From DASSKW01 sp050739495 (GTDB taxonomy: Bacteria > Pseudomonadota > Gammaproteobacteria > Natronospirales > REEB76), in contig JBOIBL010000032.1 of assembly GCA_050739495.1 (NCBI GenBank), positions 1 through 13,004 on the forward strand: DNA of 13,004 nucleotides. Reading direction: 5' to 3'. The notes below the pieces were generated by a model. It saw only the letters and a list, made by a program, of their open reading frames with translations. It ran no database searches and was not told the origin of the DNA. Below are positions 7,130 through 13,004 of the stretch, one piece after another (positions within the stretch are counted from its first letter, which is position 1; every line of letters begins with the position of its first letter). Made by a program: the position numbers and the translations under genes.

Positions 7130-9795
7130 TACGGATGCCAATCTTTGAGTTTTGTCATCTTGAGATTGGCTGACCTGAAGTTGGTTTCACCGACCGTAAT
7201 GCCCATGAATTCGGATCCGTATAGATTCGCACCCTGTAGATCTGCGGACACCAGCCGCGCCTTGTCGAACATAGCCTCCATCAGGTTAGCGTGTGTGAGA
7301 TCGGCATGTTCCAGATTCGTCTTCATGAATTTGGCCCGGGCTCCACTCGCTTTCTGAAATTTCGCACCGATCATGATGGCTTCACTGAAATCGGTACCGG
7401 CTATTTCGGCATTGCTGAAATCAGCCCCTTCCAACAGACAGTTCCTCAAATTGCTGTTGATAACGCGAGCATCGCGGAAATTCGCCTGGTTCAAATTGAC
7501 ATCCTTCACAAAACGTACGTTCTCCATGTCCGCACGCTGCGCATCGAGTGCCTGAAGATTCGTTTCCACGAACACGGTTTCTTTCAACCGTGCACCCGCA
7601 ACGTTTAACTTCCCCATTTCAGCCTTGAAGAAGATGGATTTCCCGATTTCACTGCGACTGAAACTACATCGTTCAAATTTACATTCAAAGAAAGTGACGG
7701 AACCGATCCTTGCGTCCTCAAGCCTGGCATCCGACCAGTCCACGTGCATGAATTGACCCTTTTCGAGTACCAGGCCGGTCAAATCTGCCTTGACAAACAT
7801 GGCTTCATTGAGCACCGCGCCGGTCAGTTTCGCGTTACGCATATTTGCGACAGTAAAATCCACCTTACCGAGATTGGCGTCGGTAAAATCCACCGATTCC
7901 AGTGTGGCGCCAGAAAATTTCGCTTTGGCCAGAATCGCACCAGAAAAATTCGCGCCGGTCAGGTCAGCGCCAGTGAAATCGGCCAGTTCCAGATAACAGT
8001 CGCGAAAATCCGCGCCGCGGAGTGCGGCACCCGCCAGCGGCAAACCAGCAAGATCCTGGCTGGCCAGGGATTTCCCCGCTGCAATGTCCGCCATGACTCG
8101 TTCCCTCAAGATCGTCAGTTTTTCCTGGCGTTGCGGCGGCAAAGCATCGCCCACCACCCGTTCCGCAGCCATCCGGTAGCCTTTCCGGAATTGCTGTTCG
8201 GCTTCCAGCATTCGCTGCTGCAAGGTACCGATCGGATCATCTCCCAACTGAGCTCGGAGTTGTGCCTTGATTTCGGGCGAGACGGCCATTGCCGTCTTCA
8301 ACTCCTCCAAATGGGCTTTCATCTCAATCCGCGGTAAGGCTGTTTGATGCCGGCCATCCTCCACCAGCTTGTCGTAATCCACACCTGCCTGTTTGCACAG
8401 ATCGCGGGCCTTAGTTTCGGCCTCCTGCTTAGCTTGCTCCGCTTTTTCCTTCATCTCGTCCATCAACAAACGTGCTTGCGCCAGGGTCTCGGCGGGATCC
8501 TTAATGTCCACCTCTAGCGCCGGTGACGCTTCAGATTCCGGCAACTTGGCCGGCAGATATTTATCGGCGTCCAATCCTGCTTTCTGCAATTCCTCGCGCT
8601 GCGCCTGTAATTGCTGCTCGGCATCGGCGCGGAGTTGCTGCACCTTGCTTTCCATATTCTGACGCATGAGGTTCTCGCGCTCATTCTGAGCCGTCGCCGA
8701 GTCCATCATTTCCTGCAATCCCGAAGTATCACCCTCCGGAATCAGATCACTTTCGTCCAGCAGATACTTTAATCGTTTTTGTTTATCCAGCCGGTTAACG
8801 AGTGCGGTTTCATAATGTGCAAGCGAGCGTGGCGCTTTATCCAGCTCGTCGTAGGCTGCCATGATCACACTAACGTCGGATGCATCGTCGGTGTCGATTT
8901 CGGTCAAACCACGCCAGATCAGCACCCCAACAAGCTGTTCAGGAAACAAAATCACCGTGTCCAGATGTGTGTCGAGTTCCCGGAATCGCGGACCGTCGTC
9001 TGTCTGCTGCTGAATGAAACAACGACCCTTGCGCTGTGGTAGCAGTCCCCTGATTGTTTCTCTGTCGGGATGCATATGCTTGATCTCATACGCTTCGTCG
9101 CCCGTCCAGAAATTATTTAGCCATTGGTCCTGGGACGCTGCATTGAAATATTCGAGGTTGATGTCGTCCGCCAGGCCGGGAGCACGCTCACGCAACCACT
9201 TTTCATCATAGGTTCCAACCTTGTCGAAACGTTGCGGCCACATTGGATCCAAGGGTCGGAACCCGGCCGGCGACGGCTTGTCATTAGGGGCTCCGATAAT
9301 CGCCGCCGGGTCTTCCACATTTGGTAATGGTCTCAGTTTAGTGCCCTCAATCTCGATTTCCTGTGCGCCCTTGCCCAGCGGATTAGGTTTGTAATCTGAA
9401 CCGCCGAAGGCATGCTCCCAATCAATCGGCATCGTCGTCATCTGCTGTGGCTTGCTCGGCGTCACAGCACCCCAATAGCGATCACCGTAGACATTTAGCC
9501 GCTTTTCGAGCCTACCCAATCGTACCTGCACATAACCTGCCTCTACTGCTTTGCCACCGGGTGAGTGAAAACTGCCAAATACCAGATACTCGCCACGGGT
9601 CTTGGGCATGGCGGCATCCAGCATCACGCCGCGCCCGATCACCTCCATCACCGCCTTCCAGAGTTCGTTATCCGGCCGCAGCGAGCCATCATCCAAATCC
9701 CACATCATAAGCACGCCGGCTGACAGCCAGTGCTTGCCATGATAATCATAGGGTCTTGATAATAAACTCAGCTTAAGGGGTTTAACCATTCGCAT
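7129..9795 (-). CDS. DUF2169 T6SS adaptor fused to pentapeptide-repeat beta-helix, copy 1
   Basis: 888 residues, complete. Residues 1 to about 310 are DUF2169, with LNVYGDRYW (100-108), HAFGG (128-132), NPLGKG (138-143), MWPQRF (185-190) and GTYDEKW (194-200). Residues about 365-570 are Gln/Glu/Ala/Lys-rich and helical, with probable coiled coils near 370-405 and 435-470. Residues about 580-884 are pentapeptide repeats (ADFTGADLTGANFSGAIL and similar), interrupted by a degenerate stretch near 695-760. DUF2169 proteins act as T6SS co-chaperones or adaptors for PAAR-linked cargo; the beta-helix could hold the cargo or match the spike in shape. The first ATG (9793-9795) is used, as in the paralogue; an ATG two codons later is possible. 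The upstream gene ends 15 bases away and the downstream gene overlaps by one base, so this lies inside an operon. The protein has no secretion signal, consistent with action in the cytoplasm. Confidence 0.94.
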   Translation of the reverse strand: MRMVKPLKLSLLSRPYDYHGKHWLSAGVLMMWDLDDGSLRPDNELWKAVMEVIGRGVMLDAAMPKTRGEYLVFGSFHSPGGKAVEAGYVQVRLGRLEKRLNVYGDRYWGAVTPSKPQQMTTMPIDWEHAFGGSDYKPNPLGKGAQEIEIEGTKLRPLPNVEDPAAIIGAPNDKPSPAGFRPLDPMWPQRFDKVGTYDEKWLRERAPGLADDINLEYFNAASQDQWLNNFWTGDEAYEIKHMHPDRETIRGLLPQRKGRCFIQQQTDDGPRFRELDTHLDTVILFPEQLVGVLIWRGLTEIDTDDASDVSVIMAAYDELDKAPRSLAHYETALVNRLDKQKRLKYLLDESDLIPEGDTSGLQEMMDSATAQNERENLMRQNMESKVQQLRADAEQQLQAQREELQKAGLDADKYLPAKLPESEASPALEVDIKDPAETLAQARLLMDEMKEKAEQAKQEAETKARDLCKQAGVDYDKLVEDGRHQTALPRIEMKAHLEELKTAMAVSPEIKAQLRAQLGDDPIGTLQQRMLEAEQQFRKGYRMAAERVVGDALPPQRQEKLTILRERVMADIAAGKSLASQDLAGLPLAGAALRGADFRDCYLELADFTGADLTGANFSGAILAKAKFSGATLESVDFTDANLGKVDFTVANMRNAKLTGAVLNEAMFVKADLTGLVLEKGQFMHVDWSDARLEDARIGSVTFFECKFERCSFSRSEIGKSIFFKAEMGKLNVAGARLKETVFVETNLQALDAQRADMENVRFVKDVNLNQANFRDARVINSNLRNCLLEGADFSNAEIAGTDFSEAIMIGAKFQKASGARAKFMKTNLEHADLTHANLMEAMFDKARLVSADLQGANLYGSEFMGITVGETNFRSANLKMTKLKDWHP

Positions 9796-9810
9796 ATTGA
9801 CGCTCTGCTT

Positions 9811-11277
9811 TTAGACCATTACTCGCATTGCAATCGGTTCCAGAAGCATTTCGGCACCTGTCACCCTGTCATCAACATGATTTAATTCCACCTCCAAGTT
9901 TTCCAGTCTAGCCGAGATTTGTTTAATCTTTGCTGCGGTATTCTCGACTTTGACTCCTCCAATCTTAAATTTGCTAGTTGCCATTTCTACCCACGCGGGT
10001 GTCCATGAAATTTTTGGTGCGAGATTGATTTCAGAAGCCAATCCGGCCGAAAGGGAAAATGACCCGCCGAAGCTTAAACTTGCGCTACCACTGAGTTCCA
10101 CCGAGAAGCTGCCGGAGAGCGAGTACGAGTTTTTCCGACCAACAAAATAATCGGTACTCACACCATACACATGCGATGTGGGATCCGCGTATATCACGCT
10201 TGTGCATTCACCATGCTTGTCTGCCGAACCGACATATTCATGTGAACTTCCAGCATAGCGGTGACGGGTTTCGGCTACACGCTCTTCAAAACAACCACTC
10301 ATGGCATCAACTTTGTTGCCGCCATAATAGGAATAACTATTACCAACAGTAATTTCACTGACCGTATTGCTCCAATCCCAAGGATGGGAGAAGTCATCTG
10401 CGTTTTTTGGTCCTGAAAATATATCCGTTGTTTGGCCTGCGTAGGACAGAAAATCGGAATTGTTTTTCCAAGTATCGTCTATTGTGCCGTGATCTATTGT
10501 GATGTATTTTTTGTGTGTGCTATCCCAGTAGCAAATGAGATTTTCCGTATATCCCGTGCCATAGTTATAAGTTTGGCCGTGACCGTTCTTTAAATCATTG
10601 CCACTATCGTCAGTACGGACTGGTTTCGTATTCCCATTGCTGTCGGTATATTGGAGTGCGCCGGTGTATGTATAAAGTCTTCCACAATGATATTCGTATC
10701 TGTCACCAAATGTGCTGGTAAAGAATGCCGGATAGGTATCAGTATCTATAGCCGTTCCATCATTGTTTTTCCAAGTGAAATTGTTTGCACCCGTCAAATC
10801 TATTGATGGTACAAAGCCGTTTTGTATCCATGTGTCCGTTGTTAGATCTGGATAGTCTATTGCGTCAGAAAATGCGGCCACGTCCGCATGATATTCCATG
10901 TAACGACGTCCGAAAACAAAGGTGCGCGCGCCCTGTGCTGCATATTCAAATGTGACTCCGTCTCGGAATATGTAGGTATCACCAAACGTTTTCTCTATTA
11001 GAAACTGGCTGGTGCTGTTTGTACCGCCAAGCTCGTCGTCATCGGTCATACCCGCTTTTTTGCTCCCATTCCGGTAAAGCACTGACGGAAATTTATAGAT
11101 GAATCCGCTTTCGGTAGATGGGGTCAGCAACTCCGGCTTATAATCACTGCGATGATAAGGATCGGAACCACTCGTCGGGTAATCGGATTCACTCGTCGGA
11201 TAACCATCCGTTTCGAACCGGAAATATCTTCCGGCATTACCCGTATATATATCGATGCTCGTGGTATTTTCGTTCAT
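9811..11277 (-). CDS. Unknown beta-rich protein with C-terminal coiled coil; candidate spike shaft or T6SS cargo
   Basis: 488 residues; I do not recognise a named family. The start is an ATG 8 bases after AGGAG (11286-11290). The protein is rich in Tyr, Gly, Ser, Thr, Asp and Asn. The N-terminus has a duplicated YPTS(E/G)SD heptad (26-39). Two imperfect blocks of about 76 and 85 residues each begin with TFGDxY (97, 189) and end with TWKNN (168-172, 269-273). Residues about 305-435 are short strands of the NSYSLSGSFSVELSGSASLS type, suggestive of a beta-helix or beta-prism. A near-perfect heptad register of hydrophobic residues follows (V444, I451, I454, L458, L461, L465, V468, V472), indicating a probably trimeric coiled coil. 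Base composition is more AT-rich than its neighbours. The gene lies directly behind vgrG copy 1, the usual effector position, and has no counterpart behind copy 2. A shaft for the needle-less VgrG or secreted cargo are both possible. Confidence 0.8.
   Translation of the reverse strand: MNENTTSIDIYTGNAGRYFRFETDGYPTSESDYPTSGSDPYHRSDYKPELLTPSTESGFIYKFPSVLYRNGSKKAGMTDDDELGGTNSTSQFLIEKTFGDTYIFRDGVTFEYAAQGARTFVFGRRYMEYHADVAAFSDAIDYPDLTTDTWIQNGFVPSIDLTGANNFTWKNNDGTAIDTDTYPAFFTSTFGDRYEYHCGRLYTYTGALQYTDSNGNTKPVRTDDSGNDLKNGHGQTYNYGTGYTENLICYWDSTHKKYITIDHGTIDDTWKNNSDFLSYAGQTTDIFSGPKNADDFSHPWDWSNTVSEITVGNSYSYYGGNKVDAMSGCFEERVAETRHRYAGSSHEYVGSADKHGECTSVIYADPTSHVYGVSTDYFVGRKNSYSLSGSFSVELSGSASLSFGGSFSLSAGLASEINLAPKISWTPAWVEMATSKFKIGGVKVENTAAKIKQISARLENLEVELNHVDDRVTGAEMLLEPIAMRVMV
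11161..11202 (-). repeat. Tandem 21-base repeat, two copies
   Basis: Two adjacent 21-base units (11161-11181 and 11182-11202) match at 18 of 21 positions. They keep the reading frame and encode the YPTSESD/YPTSGSD heptads near the start of the 488-residue protein. They look like a recent in-frame slippage duplication. Confidence 0.75.
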
Positions 11278-11285
11278 GGGCTCAA

Positions 11286-11290
11286 CTCCT
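11286..11290 (-). promoter_or_regulatory. Ribosome binding site of the 488-residue gene
   Basis: The minus strand reads AGGAG, 8 bases before the ATG at 11275-11277. It supports this start and shows that the unusual frame is set up for translation. Confidence 0.75.
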
Positions 11291-11336
11291 GAATCACAAT
11301 CTTGTATCGCAAGCTAAATTCAACGCTACACCCGGG

Positions 11337-12770
11337 CTACAATTGCGCTCCTTCTACTGCACTTAACATTCGACTGGCGCCATTGTGCGTCGTGCCGATT
11401 ATGAAAGGCCTATCCGGATCGCCATCGAAGAATGCCAATACAACTTCCGCGCCGGATCTCAGCATCGTGTACGACCCGCGACCGGGACCAGCCGAAGGAT
11501 GCGACATGCGCATCCAACAAGTGACTTTCTGTGTAGGATCATCGCCGTTCACAAAAGGCAACACCACGCGGTAACGGCCCAGAGAATCGATAGGGGCTCG
11601 ACGATCTTCGACATCTGAATATACGTGTCCGTTGAGATAACCGGCAATTCGGGGTTTGGCCGTCAAACGACGGGGGCGATATTGCGCATCAGCCGACACT
11701 GCTACGAATCGGTTGCTGTAATATGCCTCTGCGGAAGCAAGTTCCGCATCCGCATAGCTGGAAATGCTCCAGGCGCGATCCAGATTGCGGGCCGAATGCC
11801 GAATCTCGGTCAGCAGGTAGTTTGTATTGCAGGTTTTATCTGGATGCCCTTGGACCTTGAAGGTGAACCCGCCGCGGAATTCCGGCACCGCGCCAACACC
11901 GTGAAACGTAGTGGCCCAGCATGCAGCCTCTTCGGCCCGAATAGTCGCTATATGCGTCGCTTCTTCTGGACTAAGAACGTTCTCGTCGTACTGCCACTGG
12001 ATACCGAATGCGGTATCGCCCTGCGGTCCATTCACCGCAGTGCTGCCCGTAACGTTTAACGACGGCTGCCGATAATTGTAATCAACGACTGTCACTTCGC
12101 GAGAAGTATTCCGCAGACATCGCTCCAGTCTCATAATCGATTCATAATCCTTGGTCAGGCCCGGATCACTGAACGTAACCGTATCCAAGTCCGGAACCGA
12201 TAAGTAATCCTTGCCATCCGCAACGCTCAATTTGCATTGCTTCGCAGTTTGCTCAAAATGAAAGTAAATGCCCTCGTGCTCCATGAGTCGCATGATGAAT
12301 GCCAGATCCGACTCGATATACTGGCAGGTAAATTCGCGCTTGGCGTATTTACCAATCAAACCACTTAAATCGTAGTCTTTACCGGCTGCCAGATTCGCAC
12401 GGTTAAGCACCTCTTCTATGATCTCTGGATACGTTTTATCCAAATAGACGGCACAGCGATTTTCCATTGCAAGCCGCCACACCGGGGGGCTGAGCCAAAT
12501 CCTGAAATATTGATAGGTGGCTGCTACCTGTTCGGCCTGAACCGCGGATACAATGCCATGAATAAAACGGGATTTGGATTCATAGGTGATGGTCAGGGTT
12601 ATGGCGCTGACCAGCAATTTCTGCAGGTCGACCGGCGTCTCGGCCGGCGCCTTGATCACCAATTCGAATTCGTAAGGAGTGGATATTGCTTCGGTGCCGC
12701 GTAACTCAACCACCGTGAACAGCGGTTTATCATACGCATCACTGGAAAATTCAAAAATTGGCGTTGCCAT
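11337..12770 (-). CDS. vgrG: VgrG (TssI) spike protein, short needle-less form, copy 1
   Basis: 477 residues. Residues 1 to about 360 are gp27-like, with the VgrG signature REFTCQYIESDLAFIMRLME (145-164) and YLLTEIRHSARNLDRAW (318-334). Residues about 373-465 are the OB-fold, with DSLGRYRVVLPF (395-406), CWMRM (418-422), GAEVVLAFF (440-448) and GDPDRPFIIG (450-459). The chain ends at 477, with no DUF2345 domain, no gp5C needle repeats and no fused effector. The copy at 2589-4025 has the same architecture and ends at the corresponding point (ALLKTVQGNHL against RMLSAVEGAQL), so this is an evolved short form rather than a broken gene. The ATG lies 4 bases after an AGGAGGGG purine run. The preceding gene ends 38 bases upstream and the 488-residue gene begins 59 bases downstream. 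Confidence 0.96.
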   Translation of the reverse strand: MATPIFEFSSDAYDKPLFTVVELRGTEAISTPYEFELVIKAPAETPVDLQKLLVSAITLTITYESKSRFIHGIVSAVQAEQVAATYQYFRIWLSPPVWRLAMENRCAVYLDKTYPEIIEEVLNRANLAAGKDYDLSGLIGKYAKREFTCQYIESDLAFIMRLMEHEGIYFHFEQTAKQCKLSVADGKDYLSVPDLDTVTFSDPGLTKDYESIMRLERCLRNTSREVTVVDYNYRQPSLNVTGSTAVNGPQGDTAFGIQWQYDENVLSPEEATHIATIRAEEAACWATTFHGVGAVPEFRGGFTFKVQGHPDKTCNTNYLLTEIRHSARNLDRAWSISSYADAELASAEAYYSNRFVAVSADAQYRPRRLTAKPRIAGYLNGHVYSDVEDRRAPIDSLGRYRVVLPFVNGDDPTQKVTCWMRMSHPSAGPGRGSYTMLRSGAEVVLAFFDGDPDRPFIIGTTHNGASRMLSAVEGAQL

Positions 12771-12774
12771 ATCC

Positions 12775-12780
12775 CCTCCT
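12775..12780 (-). promoter_or_regulatory. Ribosome binding site of vgrG copy 1
   Basis: The minus strand reads AGGAGG, continuing as AGGAGGGG, 4 to 6 bases before the ATG at 12768-12770. It confirms the MATPIF start. Confidence 0.8.
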
Positions 12781-12808
12781 TATATAACCGCGCACCGAAC
12801 TTGTACGC

Positions 12809-13004
12809 TCAAGTGCTTATAGTCACTTCCAGCTCCGATTCATTACTGCCATTCATCAACCATGCATCTTGGCCCAAGGTGGCGAATTCGTTGAAACCCA
12901 TCAGACGGCTCCAATCGCTACCGCCGAGGGTCGCGGGCTGCGCCACTTCGGGGGCCAGCACCAGTACCATTTCACATTCCAGTGGTTGCACCAGGAAATA
13001 GCTG
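12809..13004 (-). CDS. Unrecognised protein, C-terminal fragment cut by the window edge
   Basis: The minus-strand frame is open from the right edge to a TGA at 12809-12811, giving at least 64 residues. The visible part runs SYFLVQPLECEMVLVLAPEV at the edge, then GGSDWSRLMGFNEFATLGQD, and ends ELEVTIST. The real start lies outside the window; an internal GTG at 12989-12991 is unlikely to be it because the frame continues upstream. I do not recognise a family. It ends 38 bases before vgrG copy 1 on the same strand and could belong to the same operon. I see no transmembrane segment in the fragment. Confidence 0.55.
   Translation of the reverse strand, partial: SYFLVQPLECEMVLVLAPEVAQPATLGGSDWSRLMGFNEFATLGQDAWLMNGSNESELEVTIST

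Noticed and set aside
7130..7141. TTG start at 7141 for the stand-alone pentapeptide gene
   Set aside because: It has no ribosome site and adds only four residues. The ATG at 7129 overlaps the preceding stop as TAATG, a standard coupling arrangement.
6080..9795. Pentapeptide proteins as Qnr-type quinolone resistance
   Set aside because: Qnr proteins are about 220 residues and act alone. These are longer, one is fused to DUF2169, and all are embedded in a T6SS operon.
3395..12155. Shared stretch of about 20 bases in both vgrG genes (near 3395 and 12138), as a recombination or attachment site
   Set aside because: It encodes the conserved block TKDYESI in both VgrGs, so paralogy and protein conservation explain it.
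1..13004. Extracellular contractile injection system (eCIS) or prophage tail cluster
   Set aside because: No tail tube, sheath, baseplate wedge, AAA ATPase or tape-measure gene is present. The combination of VgrG, DUF2169, DUF3540 and DUF4150 is characteristic of T6SS accessory loci.

Overview
This window is a dense block of genes, all transcribed from the minus strand (right to left). It encodes accessory spike and cargo parts of a type VI secretion system (T6SS). The families present (VgrG, DUF2169, DUF3540, the PAAR-like DUF4150, pentapeptide-repeat proteins), the medium GC content and the strong Shine-Dalgarno (SD) sites suggest a Gram-negative bacterium, probably Pseudomonadota. Nothing allows a genus call. 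I see no tRNA, rRNA, CRISPR array, transposase or phage integrase, and no gap between genes longer than about 225 bases.

Layout in the direction of transcription (high to low coordinates): the tail of an unrecognised gene cut by the right edge (12809-13004); vgrG copy 1 (11337-12770); a 488-residue beta-rich protein of unknown family with a coiled-coil end (9811-11277); a DUF2169 adaptor fused to a pentapeptide-repeat beta-helix (7129-9795); a separate pentapeptide-repeat protein (6080-7129); a DUF3540 protein (5374-6033); a DUF4150 PAAR-like tip (4971-5369); and a trypsin-fold protein whose catalytic serine is replaced by valine (4250-4933). After a 224-base gap with no gene, a second module begins with vgrG copy 2 (2589-4025). 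Next is a second DUF2169-pentapeptide gene (1-2551), which is open at the left edge. It produces no complete open frame in the window but reads without a stop for 850 codons.

How the parts may work together: VgrG forms the trimeric base of the T6SS spike and DUF4150 caps it. DUF2169 proteins are known co-chaperones or adaptors that help load PAAR-linked cargo. Both VgrGs stop right after the OB-fold and lack the beta-helical needle that normally follows. Two separately encoded proteins here, the 488-residue protein and DUF3540, look as though they could supply beta-helical shaft material. The main hypothesis is therefore a spike split into several polypeptides, with pentapeptide beta-helix adaptors and a catalytically dead trypsin-fold partner. 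No classical toxin or immunity domain is recognisable, so the 488-residue protein and the pseudoprotease are the main candidates for cargo or for novel structural parts.
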